From the NCBI GenBank assembly GCA_016933295.1, contig JAFGBG010000128.1, positions 1 through 40,217 of the forward strand: a DNA stretch of 40,217 nt, in the 5' to 3' direction. A program made the position numbers and the translations under genes. The notes beneath the pieces are model-generated. The model was given only the letters and a program-made list of their open reading frames with translations. It was not told the DNA's origin and made no database searches. Numbering within the stretch: position 1 is the first letter of the stretch; every line of letters begins with the position of its first letter. This DNA is from Sedimentisphaerales bacterium. GTDB lineage: Bacteria; Planctomycetota; Phycisphaerae; Sedimentisphaerales; Anaerobacaceae. This document shows positions 7,705 through 15,866 of the stretch, one piece after another.

Positions 7705-8792
7705 CGAAAACTACCGGCCCAAAACAGATGCTTAGGCTCTTATTCTGGGAAAGCACTATAAAATGCAACCTATCCTGCGCGCATTGCAGGCGGATCGAAT
7801 CCGAAGAAACCTCAAACAAAGACCTCACGACAACGCAGGCAATGAACCTTATCGAACAGTTGGCGGAGATGGGCAAACAACAATCGTTCATGCCGATACT
7901 TGTGTTCTCCGGCGGAGAGCCGCTCTGCCGGGATGATTTATTCGAGCTAATCAAGCGGGCCAAAAAGACCGGGATAATCCCAGCACTGGCAACAAACGGA
8001 ACATTGATAAATTCTTCCATAGCCGAAAAAATCTCCGACAGCGATGTTATGAGAGTCTCGGTATCTTTGGACGGAGCTACGGCGGAAATCCATGACGGGC
8101 TGAGGCGGCAAAAAGGTTCGTTTGAAAAAGCCCTCGAAGGTATAGGACATCTTCGAGATAAAAAAGTGCCGTTCCAGATTAACATAACTTTGACTAAGCA
8201 AAACGCCCACCAAATCGAAGATATCTACAATCTCGCGATGTCACTCGGAGCGGTCGCTGTGCATATATTCATGCTGGTTCCGGTCGGCTGCGGCAGGTCT
8301 CTGGCGGATACCGATATGCTTTCGCCTGAGCAGTACGAGCAGAAAATGCTGGAAATTTATAAATTAGACAGCCGTGGCGAGATACAAATGAAAGTTACAT
8401 GCGGCCCGCATTACGAACGCATCGTCCGGCAGAAAAACACCTCGCCCGACATGGAAACAAAACATGGAAATCACGGCGGAAATTCGAAAGGCTGCCTCGC
8501 AGGTCTCGGAGTTTTATTCGTGGGACATCAGGGCCATGTATTTCCATGCGGCTATCTACCCGTCAAATGCGGCAATATTCTCGAGGTTAAACTCTCGGAT
8601 ATCTGGTTCGAGAACAAAGACCTCGCCCGAATGCGTGACGGTAATCAGCTCGAAGGCAAGTGCGGCGTTTGCGGTTACAGGCATATATGCGGCGGCTGCC
8701 GGGGCAGAGCTTATTCGGCCACGGGTAATTACATGGCCGAAGAACCTTTTTGCGCGTATGTTCCGCCCGAGGCAGTTCGTTGCAGACGATAA
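7701..8792 (+). CDS. ahbD: Radical SAM haem synthase AhbD-like (Fe-coproporphyrin III to haem)
   Basis: A 363-residue radical SAM/SPASM enzyme. Cys22, Cys26 and Cys29 in CNLSCAHC bind the SAM cluster, followed by SGGEPL (SAM binding). The C-terminal half holds an auxiliary-cluster region with GCLAGLGVLF, FPCGYLPVKCGNI, CGVCGYRHICGGC and a final EEPFC. In the Ahb pathway AhbD oxidatively decarboxylates two propionates of Fe-coproporphyrin III to vinyl groups, giving haem b. The PCGYLP and GGCRGRAYxxTG blocks, together with the neighbouring NirJ-like protein, favour AhbD rather than AhbC. The ATG at 7701 overlaps the hemA stop. An in-frame start at 7677 would extend into hemA and is less likely. 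It ends 15 bases before ahbC. Confidence 0.85.
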   Translation: MTKTTGPKQMLRLLFWESTIKCNLSCAHCRRIESEETSNKDLTTTQAMNLIEQLAEMGKQQSFMPILVFSGGEPLCRDDLFELIKRAKKTGIIPALATNGTLINSSIAEKISDSDVMRVSVSLDGATAEIHDGLRRQKGSFEKALEGIGHLRDKKVPFQINITLTKQNAHQIEDIYNLAMSLGAVAVHIFMLVPVGCGRSLADTDMLSPEQYEQKMLEIYKLDSRGEIQMKVTCGPHYERIVRQKNTSPDMETKHGNHGGNSKGCLAGLGVLFVGHQGHVFPCGYLPVKCGNILEVKLSDIWFENKDLARMRDGNQLEGKCGVCGYRHICGGCRGRAYSATGNYMAEEPFCAYVPPEAVRCRR

Positions 8793-8807
8793 TTTTTCGG
8801 TTAATAG

Positions 8808-10058
8808 ATGATAAACATCAGTAAACTATATTGCGGTCAAATCACTCCCGGCGACTGGCTTCGTTACGGTTCGACAGACTCCGGTGAACGCAAAAACGAA
8901 ACTGTGCCACAAAAAGCTTCCGAAAGACGTCCTATCGTAGTCTGGAACATTACGAGGGCGTGCAATCTCAAATGTGTTCACTGCTATAACGACAGCGGCG
9001 CAGGCAAAGCCGACAACGAGCTAACAACCACCGAAGCAAAAGCCGTTTTGAACGACCTCGCGGATTTCGGAGTTCCATCGGTATTGTTTTCAGGCGGCGA
9101 ACCTTTCATGAGAGCCGATTTATTCGAGCTGATTGAATACGCAGTCGAGCGTAAACTGCGAACGGTTATCTCAACTAATGGGACTTTGATTTCCGCAGAA
9201 AAGGCAAAGCAAATCAGACAAAGCGGCGTCTCATACGTCGGCGTTAGCCTTGACGGTATAGGAAAAGTTAATGATGAGTTTCGCGGAGCTGCCGGTGCAT
9301 TCGAGAAAGCTGTCGAGGGTATAAAGAATTGTCAAAACGCCGGAGTGAGAATCGGCTTGAGATTGACGCTGACCAAAAGAAATATTCAGGATATGGAGGG
9401 CTTATTCGACTTTTTTGAAACAGAAAATATCGAAAGAGCGTGCTTCTACCACTTCGTTCCGAGCGGCAGAGGAAAAAATATCGCAGACCAGGACTTGACA
9501 CGCACTCTGACCAGAGAGGCTGTCGAGACTATATTAACGAAAACGAAATCCTATCAACAAGCAGGACGGACAACCGATATTCTTACAGTCGATAATCATG
9601 TCGATGGAGTTTACGTGTACCTGAAATTAAAACAAGAATATTCCGAACGAGCAGATGAAGCATATAAACTGCTTTCCTGGAACGGCGGCGGCCTGTACAG
9701 CAGCGGCGTTGGAATCGGCTGCATCGATTTTCACGGCAATGTCCATCCGGACCAGTTCTGGCAACATTATGACCTTGGTAACGTGCGAGTGCGGCGTTTT
9801 AGCGAAATCTGGACCGATACAAGTGAGCCTCTGCTTCGAGGTCTGAAAAATCGCCGCAACTATATCAAGGGAAGATGCAGGCTGTGCAAATTCTTTAACA
9901 TCTGCGGCGGCAGCCTGAGAGTCCGAGCCGATTTGCATTTCGGCGACTCGTGGGCACCGGACCCGGGGTGTTATTTAACCGACCAGGAGATAGGTCTGGA
10001 TGAAATCAAAAAGGAAGAATTGGAACGTAGCGGCGAAATATTCCAAATGCCTGAATAA
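8808..10058 (+). CDS. ahbC: Radical SAM didecarboxysiroheme deacetylase AhbC-like (NirJ family)
   Basis: A 416-residue radical SAM/SPASM protein. Its opening (ISKLYCGQITPGDWLRYG) and the cluster motif CNLKCVHCY (Cys52, Cys56, Cys59) are typical of the NirJ/AhbC group. The C-terminus has FHGNVHPDQFW, LGNVRVRRFSEIW and GRCRLCKFFNICGG, then PGCYLTDQEI, all resembling haem d1 enzyme NirJ. AhbC removes the acetate side chains of 12,18-didecarboxysiroheme to give Fe-coproporphyrin III. NirJ acts on the same substrate in haem d1 synthesis. No nirS, nirF or nirE is nearby, and AhbD is adjacent, so AhbC is preferred. It ends four bases before the predicted ahbA start. Confidence 0.85.
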   Translation: MINISKLYCGQITPGDWLRYGSTDSGERKNETVPQKASERRPIVVWNITRACNLKCVHCYNDSGAGKADNELTTTEAKAVLNDLADFGVPSVLFSGGEPFMRADLFELIEYAVERKLRTVISTNGTLISAEKAKQIRQSGVSYVGVSLDGIGKVNDEFRGAAGAFEKAVEGIKNCQNAGVRIGLRLTLTKRNIQDMEGLFDFFETENIERACFYHFVPSGRGKNIADQDLTRTLTREAVETILTKTKSYQQAGRTTDILTVDNHVDGVYVYLKLKQEYSERADEAYKLLSWNGGGLYSSGVGIGCIDFHGNVHPDQFWQHYDLGNVRVRRFSEIWTDTSEPLLRGLKNRRNYIKGRCRLCKFFNICGGSLRVRADLHFGDSWAPDPGCYLTDQEIGLDEIKKEELERSGEIFQMPE

Positions 10059-10062
10059 TCTT

Positions 10063-10530
10063 ATGGATAAAACCGATAGCCAAATACTGCGGGAGCTTCA
10101 GGACAACTTTCCTCTATGCGAAAGACCTTACGAAATCATCGCGGAAAAACTGCATATCTCGAACGAGGAGCTTTGGAAAAGAATCCGGCGGTTAATCGAC
10201 GACGGAGTAATTCGCAGAATCGGGGCCAGTCTGGATTCCAGACAATTCGGATTTTGCAGCACACTGGCCGCAATAAAAGTTCGACCGGAACAAATCGGGC
10301 AGGCTTGTGAAATCATCGAGAAGTTTTCTGAAATAACTCACAGCTATCTTAGAAAAGACGAATTCAATATCTGGTTTACAATCATCGCATCTGATCAAAA
10401 GAAAATAAAAGATATTCTCGAACACATCAGGACGTCACTGTCGCTCGAAAAATCGGAGATACTAAATCTACCCGCGAAGAGGCTCTTTAAACTCGACGCC
10501 CGTTTCCATAATTACATCGCGGCGCCGTAG
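10063..10530 (+). CDS. ahbA: Siroheme decarboxylase subunit, AhbA-like (Lrp/AsnC fold)
   Basis: A 155-residue AhbA/AhbB-family protein and the likely partner of the 5879 gene product in the siroheme decarboxylase heterodimer. It begins MDKTDSQILRELQDNFPL, shows the HTH segment (RPYEIIAEKLHI) with DGVIRRIGASL, and then THSYLRKDEFNIWFTII and ILNLPAKRLFKLDARF. The HxYLRxxxxNxWFT block is what I associate with the alpha subunit. ATG 10063 gives the normal N-terminus. The frame is open from 10000, but that would add 21 atypical residues and overlap ahbC by 59 bases. No strong ribosome site precedes 10063, so translation may be coupled to ahbC. The 3' end overlaps the convergent ccsA by 19 bases. 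Confidence 0.85.
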   Translation: MDKTDSQILRELQDNFPLCERPYEIIAEKLHISNEELWKRIRRLIDDGVIRRIGASLDSRQFGFCSTLAAIKVRPEQIGQACEIIEKFSEITHSYLRKDEFNIWFTIIASDQKKIKDILEHIRTSLSLEKSEILNLPAKRLFKLDARFHNYIAAP

Positions 10531-11309
10531 TTGTGCATGCCGGGGAAGAAACGCGACAAATTCACCCATAGCAGTGTCACTACAATTACTATTATGCCGG
10601 CAATCACCCATATACTGTTAATTCGAGGATGCTTTTTGCCGAACATGTAACGAAAATGCAGGTACCCGACATATACCAGCCACGAAGCGAGCGACCAAAG
10701 CTCCTTCGGGTCCCAGCCCCAATAGTCACCCCATGCGCGCTTGCCCCAGACGCTCCCGAGAACGAGACCGAGTGTCAGAAGCGGAAAACCAACGCAAATC
10801 ATACGATAAGTCGCCTCTTCCGGCGGCAGAAGATTTTCCCCGGCTCGTGGATTACTCCCGGCAAGCCGTAAAACCGCATGGAACGCCGCCTTGGCCATAA
10901 AGATATATGATAGCACATAAACCGCTACGTGCGGCGTGAAGAGCCAGCTTTGCAGCGCGGGGGGAAGTTTCTGAGGACTGGCATTGAATATGAAACCGGC
11001 GGGAAAAAGCACAACGGCTCCGATTAGCATATCCGCCGATTCACCGCCGACATGAAGGATATGCCGGCAAAAAAGCGAGACGGGATAAATCATCCCCAGG
11101 CACAGGAAAACCTCGAACAGATTCTGCATGGGGACATGCCGAACGTGATACCAGCGATAGCCAAAGGAAGCAACGGCTGTGATAAAACCCAGCAAATATA
11201 ATACCTGTGCGATTTTCCTTAGTCGAAGCAGGTTCGCAATCAACGCCAGTAAATAAAAGGCAATTGTGAGATATATAAAAAGTCCCTGGATTGTGTATTT
11301 GATTTCCAT
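10512..11309 (-). CDS. ccsA: Cytochrome c biogenesis protein CcsA/ResC
   Basis: A 265-residue multi-spanning inner-membrane protein with about eight hydrophobic segments. The family's tryptophan-rich haem-binding WWD motif is present as WGDYWGWDPKELWSL. Conserved His occur in MQNLFEVF-adjacent and FTPHVAVYVLSY segments. With ResB/CcsB it forms the system II synthetase, which exports haem and ligates it to CXXCH apocytochromes outside the membrane. The length is at the short end for CcsA (about 250-350). It starts directly after the resB stop (TAAATG), so the pair is one operon. The 3' end overlaps ahbA on the opposite strand, tying haem synthesis physically to haem use. Confidence 0.93.
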   Translation of the reverse strand: MEIKYTIQGLFIYLTIAFYLLALIANLLRLRKIAQVLYLLGFITAVASFGYRWYHVRHVPMQNLFEVFLCLGMIYPVSLFCRHILHVGGESADMLIGAVVLFPAGFIFNASPQKLPPALQSWLFTPHVAVYVLSYIFMAKAAFHAVLRLAGSNPRAGENLLPPEEATYRMICVGFPLLTLGLVLGSVWGKRAWGDYWGWDPKELWSLASWLVYVGYLHFRYMFGKKHPRINSIWVIAGIIVIVVTLLWVNLSRFFPGMHNYGAAM

Positions 11310-12446
11310 TTATTCGCTTTTCGATGCTGTCTTTAAAGAACTCGTGCCTTTACGAAATAGTTTATTTATCCAAAAATGCCAGCAAAGGCCTATACATAAC
11401 ATAAGGTATCCGGCGTACACGGAAATAAGTCCGGAATCGGAAGTTACTTCCAAAACGGTATAAAGGCCGGCCTGATGATCATAATCCTGCTGATAGAAAT
11501 GATAGCCGCCGTAATGCAAAGGATGATTGACCTGAATGTCTTTCTCAACAATAATTTTGCCGTCACGAATTATCTTCAGCTCGCTGGTATATTCGCTTAT
11601 GGCTCTTTGTAATCTTAGCAATAGCTCGTCCCCGATGTGCATATGTCCCTGGGAGTCCTCAAAAACATATCTCGTGGTTACCGGTTTGTTCGGCGAATTA
11701 ATTCGAACCTCAATCGCCGGCTTGTAGCCCGGCCCAAGATCATCAATTGCAACTCTATTTTCATCGCCGATATTTATTTTGAAATTCTCGAACGCTCTGA
11801 GAATTTTTATTGTGCCGTACTGTGTGTTCAAAAAATATTCGGCGCCGATTTCAACAGGCATAATCCAGGCATCTCCCCGGCGGCTTTGAACAAGAAGATA
11901 ATCCGGTTCGTAATGGTCTATTCGGAAGTCTTTGAGGCCGACGGCAAAGGGAAGCTCACTCTTTGTGCCGTCTGCCAATTCAACTTGGTTATTTGAGTAG
12001 CCTTCGTAGATTTTCATATAACCAGATGGAATTTTTTTTATTCCGAAAATTTTCTGCCGCAATATATGTCCTCCGGCCGAACTCCAGAGTGCGCCGACCA
12101 GAATCAGAACGCAACCGATATGAATGAGCAAAAGAGCCGGCACGAGAAGCAAACGCCGGAAAAGTCCGATACCAACAATTAACAGGACAATAAAGGCCAG
12201 CCAATATAATACCAAAGGAATGCTGTTGAAAAATGCTTTTGCCCGTTGAGCTCCGAGGAACGCACCGCAAACTGAAAGGAAAAACAACAGCGCAATCAGC
12301 GCCATCGCCGACCACATAAAAATCTGTCTGAACCTGTTTTTACATCCCTGGTCTATATTCAAAGCCCAAAAAAAGAGCCAACGGCCACTTTTTGAAAGGT
12401 TTTTGTAAACCTTTTCTAATATTACAATTATTTCACATTTTCCCAA
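11310..12446 (-). CDS. resB: Cytochrome c biogenesis protein ResB/CcsB (Ccs1)
   Basis: A 378-residue membrane protein. Transmembrane segments are seen around residues 45-65, 78-98 and 102-123, then a long extracytoplasmic domain (about 130-335), and a final segment (SGLISVYAGYLMLCIGLCW) at about 340-365. The domain ends NHPLHYGGYHFYQQDYD, a ResB hallmark (LxYxGYxFYQxxYD). It partners CcsA in system II haem delivery and ligation. The predicted start (MGKCEIIVILEKV) is the most upstream ATG, and a later start is possible because the first 40 residues are poorly conserved. It is the first gene of the resB-ccsA operon. Confidence 0.88.
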   Translation of the reverse strand: MGKCEIIVILEKVYKNLSKSGRWLFFWALNIDQGCKNRFRQIFMWSAMALIALLFFLSVCGAFLGAQRAKAFFNSIPLVLYWLAFIVLLIVGIGLFRRLLLVPALLLIHIGCVLILVGALWSSAGGHILRQKIFGIKKIPSGYMKIYEGYSNNQVELADGTKSELPFAVGLKDFRIDHYEPDYLLVQSRRGDAWIMPVEIGAEYFLNTQYGTIKILRAFENFKINIGDENRVAIDDLGPGYKPAIEVRINSPNKPVTTRYVFEDSQGHMHIGDELLLRLQRAISEYTSELKIIRDGKIIVEKDIQVNHPLHYGGYHFYQQDYDHQAGLYTVLEVTSDSGLISVYAGYLMLCIGLCWHFWINKLFRKGTSSLKTASKSE

Positions 12447-12543
12447 CGATTATACAATAACGAGCAGGGATTGCAAATATTCTCAATTTAAGGGCATTTC
12501 TGCCGGAAAAAACTGAAAAATATATGTTATAGCTCCAAATTCC

Positions 12544-12573
12544 TTGACAAAAACACAGACAATATGTTATAAA
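12544..12573 (+). promoter_or_regulatory. Predicted sigma70-type promoter for the 950-aa secreted protein
   Basis: A perfect TTGACA at 12544-12549 is followed after 18 bases by TATAAA (12568-12573), or after 17 bases by TTATAA. The element around the -10 (ATGTTATAAAA) closely matches ATGTTAAAAT in the promoter upstream of the giant gene, at the same distance from its -35. Confidence 0.6.
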
Positions 12574-12676
12574 AAACGACGATGAGGTTTATAGTTTTTC
12601 CGGGATTTATCCATTTTTGACGCTTAGGTAACCAAAACTTATATATTTATAAGTTTGAAAAATAAGATAATACACA

Positions 12677-12728
12677 AAAAAGCCGAATCATCAGAGGAAT
12701 TAAATTTTTTTGTTCTATTCGGTTTTTT
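12677..12728 (+). other. Terminator-like hairpin within the 5' leader
   Basis: AAAAAGCCGAAT (12677-12688) can pair with ATTCGGTTTTTT (12717-12728), apart from a G/A discrepancy. A second T-run follows (12731-12739). It lies between the predicted promoter and the start codon, so transcription would have to read through it. It may be an attenuator, or the end of a small leader RNA, or a stray intergenic hairpin. Confidence 0.4.
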
Positions 12729-12862
12729 GTCGTTTTTTTGGTATATAAGGCAATAAGGCAAGGAGTGATTTCAGTAGATTTCTTCAGGAAAATTGTGCGC
12801 TATAATTAAAAATATAAACTTTCGTTTATTTTCAACAATCCATATAGAAAGGAAGGATGTTT

Positions 12863-15715
12863 ATGTTTAAGAAACCAATGTCTGTCGTTTTTATATTGTC
12901 TATTCTTATGATAGTGCCGGTTCACGCCCAAACGATTGTTTGGGTCTCCGAGTGGCTGCCAAACGCCGACGGCTTATCGTGTGATTACGAGTGGATAGAT
13001 TTGCTGGAAACCGAAGGATATACGGTCATAGCCGATACGACGACCAATTATATGACACTTGACCAGAGCAGATTAGCCGCCCTTAATGATGCCGACCTGG
13101 TAATCCTAAGCCGGACTTCAAACAGCGGCAATTATGCCAACGATGCTACCGAGATAACACAATGGAATTCCGTTGATACGCCTCTAATATTATTTAATTC
13201 TTACATAACCAGAAGCAGCCGTTGGCAGTGGATTAACAGCACAGCCATTACCGAATTTGCGGCAGAAGCAATGATGAGTGTAGTCGAAGCAAGCCATCCC
13301 ATATTTGACGGAGTCTCTGCGGTCAATGGCCAAATTGATATGATTGACGGCTCAGTTAATTCCGGCCAGGTAACATTTATTAACACTTCCGATATCGGCA
13401 GCGGCACTCTTATCTCCCAAAGAGCGGACGACAATAGTGTATGGATCGCCGAATGGGAAGCCGGAGTGGCATTTTACAACGGAACCGACCAGGTCCCGGC
13501 AGAAAAAAGATTGCTTTTTACAGCCGGTGGCAGCGCAGCACAGGCCTCCGGCACACTCAACTTAACAGAGAACGGTAAAAAGGTATTTCTTAACGCAGTT
13601 CTTTACATGCTCGGAATAGTCCGCGAACCGGAAAAAGCCTCCGATCCAAAACCTCTGGACGGCTCTGCTAACATACCCTACAATTCAATTCTGAGCTGGA
13701 CTGCCGGAAAGTTTGCAGATACGCATAACGTGTATTTGGGAACGGTTTACGAAGATGTTAACAATGCTGATACGAGCAGTCCGTTACTTGTAGGCCCCGC
13801 TCAGGATTCTAACACTTATTCTCCCGGCAAGCTCGAATTCGACCAAACCTATTACTGGCGGGTCGACGAAGCCAATGCTCCGCCGGACAATACGGTTTAC
13901 AAGGGGAATATATGGAGCTTTAAAATCGAACCTTATGCGATCACTATTGCCGGAGAGGATATCACGGCAACCGCATCAAGTTATATAGAAGGAGAGGGCC
14001 CTGAGAACACCATTAACAATTCCGGTCTGGACGTCAACGACCTGCACTCGATTGAAACTTCGACTATGTGGGCCACCGAAGATGGCCAGGAGGGACCGAT
14101 CTGGATTCAGTATGAATTCGATAAGCCTTACAAGCTGCTTGAAATGTTAGTATGGAACTACAACGGGCAATCTATTCTTGCATGGTATGGTTTCAAGGAA
14201 GTTACCATAGAGTATTCGACCGACGGCACCAATTGGCAGCAGGTTCCGGATGTGCCTGAATTCGCAAAAGCACCCGGCACCGAAGTTTATGCCGGCAATA
14301 TAACGGTTCCCTTCGGCGGTATAGCGGCAAAATTTGTCAGGATTACGGCAGCCAGCAACTGGAGCAATGGGATTTTTAACCAGTACGGCCTAAGCGAGGT
14401 TCGTTTTATGGCCATACCGGTTTCGGCGAGAACGCCCAGCCCCGATAATGCGGCAACGGATGCGGCGATCGATACAACTCTTGGCTGGATAGCCGGCAGA
14501 GAAGCCACAGAACATAAGGTGTATTTAAGCACCGACCAGCAGGCTATAACAGACGGCACTGCTTCTGCTACGACCGTCGGCCAGAACAGTTACGGCCCGC
14601 TGTCTCTCGATTTGGGAACTACATATTACTGGCGGGTTGACGAGGTCAATAACGCCGAAGTCAATACCGTATGGGAAGGCGGTGTATGGAGCTTCACAAC
14701 TCAGGACTACCTCTTTGTGGAAGATTTCGAATCATACAATGATATCCCTCAGGGTGAGAACGGCAGCAACTTAGTCTATCTAACCTGGATTGACGGATAT
14801 GATAACCCCTCAACCAACGGCTCGACAATGGGTTATGTTTCAGGCAGTTCACTTGAGAGAAATATTACCCACAACGACGGCAAACAGTCTGTGCCGCTAA
14901 TTTATAATAACAGCGTCGCCCGTACGTCCAAAGTTACAGTAGATCCGGGTGAACTGACAATCGGCAGGGATTGGACCGCAGGCTCGGCTCAGACACTGGT
15001 CATACAGATTTACGGCGATCTCGCCAATAATCCCGCCACAGATCAGCTATTTGTGAGTGTCAACGGCAAAAAGAAGGTTTATGAAGGAAATATCTCATGG
15101 CCAATTTGGGAACAGTGGGAAATCGACCTCGCATCGCTCGGTATCAACCTCGGCAATGTAAATGATCTTACAATCGGCATTGAAGGCAGTGGTTCGGGAA
15201 TGATTTACCTTGATGATATTGCTTTATATCGAGTTGCTCCGGCTGCTCCCTCGGAAGAAATCTGGATTGAAGCCGAGGATGCGGATACAAGAGCCGCACC
15301 TATGAATGTATATGATGATCCCAACGCTTCGGGAGGGAAATACATTAGCAAGGACGAGAATACAGCCGAGAGCAATACCAATCCTCCTTCCGATGGAATA
15401 ACCACGTACACGTTCGATATTGTCGAAGGCGGCACGTACAGAATTCTTGGTCGTGTTATTACAAACGGAGCGAATGACTCTTTCTGGGTTCGCCTTAACG
15501 GCGCCACTACAAATACTCAAAACCACAGCAGCGGCTGGATTCAGTGGAGCGATATGACCCAGGAGAATGTCTGGGGCTGGGAAGAGGTCACAAGCGGCAC
15601 CGATGACTATGAGACGGTTCTTTTCACAATGGAACCCGGCACTTATACTTTCGAGGTTACTTACAGAGAGGACGAAAGTTGGCTGGATGCAATTTTAATT
15701 CAGAGAATCGATTAA
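12863..15715 (+). CDS. Secreted multidomain protein: GATase/ThuA-like, Fn3-like, discoidin, carbohydrate-binding modules
   Basis: About 950 residues. ATG 12863 is preferred over the in-frame ATG at 12857 because the GGAAGG ribosome site abuts 12857. Residues 1-about 22 are a signal peptide (MFKKPMSVVFILSILMIVPV). Domains by eye: a ThuA/glutamine-amidotransferase-like fold (about 25-250); a fibronectin-like repeat with 'HNVYLGTVYEDVN...YYWRVDEAN' (about 260-350); an F5/8 type C discoidin domain (about 355-515, TATASSY, WIQYEFDKPY, YGLSEVRF); a second fibronectin-like repeat (about 518-610); a beta-sandwich starting VEDFESYND (about 615-795); and a C-terminal CBM6/35-like module (about 800-950, EAEDAD...YTFEVTYRED). 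No catalytic motif is obvious. It probably binds polysaccharide outside the cell. A terminator follows at 15745. Confidence 0.85.
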   Translation: MFKKPMSVVFILSILMIVPVHAQTIVWVSEWLPNADGLSCDYEWIDLLETEGYTVIADTTTNYMTLDQSRLAALNDADLVILSRTSNSGNYANDATEITQWNSVDTPLILFNSYITRSSRWQWINSTAITEFAAEAMMSVVEASHPIFDGVSAVNGQIDMIDGSVNSGQVTFINTSDIGSGTLISQRADDNSVWIAEWEAGVAFYNGTDQVPAEKRLLFTAGGSAAQASGTLNLTENGKKVFLNAVLYMLGIVREPEKASDPKPLDGSANIPYNSILSWTAGKFADTHNVYLGTVYEDVNNADTSSPLLVGPAQDSNTYSPGKLEFDQTYYWRVDEANAPPDNTVYKGNIWSFKIEPYAITIAGEDITATASSYIEGEGPENTINNSGLDVNDLHSIETSTMWATEDGQEGPIWIQYEFDKPYKLLEMLVWNYNGQSILAWYGFKEVTIEYSTDGTNWQQVPDVPEFAKAPGTEVYAGNITVPFGGIAAKFVRITAASNWSNGIFNQYGLSEVRFMAIPVSARTPSPDNAATDAAIDTTLGWIAGREATEHKVYLSTDQQAITDGTASATTVGQNSYGPLSLDLGTTYYWRVDEVNNAEVNTVWEGGVWSFTTQDYLFVEDFESYNDIPQGENGSNLVYLTWIDGYDNPSTNGSTMGYVSGSSLERNITHNDGKQSVPLIYNNSVARTSKVTVDPGELTIGRDWTAGSAQTLVIQIYGDLANNPATDQLFVSVNGKKKVYEGNISWPIWEQWEIDLASLGINLGNVNDLTIGIEGSGSGMIYLDDIALYRVAPAAPSEEIWIEAEDADTRAAPMNVYDDPNASGGKYISKDENTAESNTNPPSDGITTYTFDIVEGGTYRILGRVITNGANDSFWVRLNGATTNTQNHSSGWIQWSDMTQENVWGWEEVTSGTDDYETVLFTMEPGTYTFEVTYREDESWLDAILIQRID

Positions 15716-15744
15716 ACAACATCGGATGTAATACCAAGGGATTC

Positions 15745-15780
15745 AAAAGCCCCTGTTTTATAAATCAGGGGCTTTTTTTT
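15745..15780 (+). terminator. Rho-independent terminator, possibly bidirectional
   Basis: AAAAGCCCCTG (15745-15755) and CAGGGGCTTTT (15766-15776) form an 11-bp perfect stem with a 10-base loop, followed by T's to 15780. It lies 30 bases after the stop of the 950-aa protein gene. The A-run on the left arm gives a short T-run on the minus strand, so it may also end the SPFH operon. Confidence 0.92.
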
Positions 15781-15866
15781 ATACGATATTATTAAACTTT
15801 TGCAATTCCACGGCTGTAAAATCGTAAAATTGCGGCGGATTATTAGAAGAAATATGTGGATAACTT

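Larger units (their letters stand above)
12447..12862. other. Divergent intergenic region with long leader upstream of the 950-aa secreted protein
   Basis: About 416 bases lie between the resB start and the next plus-strand gene. They hold a strong promoter (12544-12573), an AT palindrome around 12638-12655 (ACTTATATATTTATAAGT) and a terminator-like hairpin (12677-12728). The GGAAGG ribosome site is at 12851-12856. The predicted 5' leader of about 280 nt is much longer than a simple untranslated region. No small ORF with a ribosome site was noticed. Confidence 0.55.

Noticed and set aside
8808-10058. NirJ of haem d1 biosynthesis
   Set aside because: The protein resembles NirJ, but no nirS, nirF, nirN or nirE is present and AhbD is adjacent. 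AhbC explains the context better.
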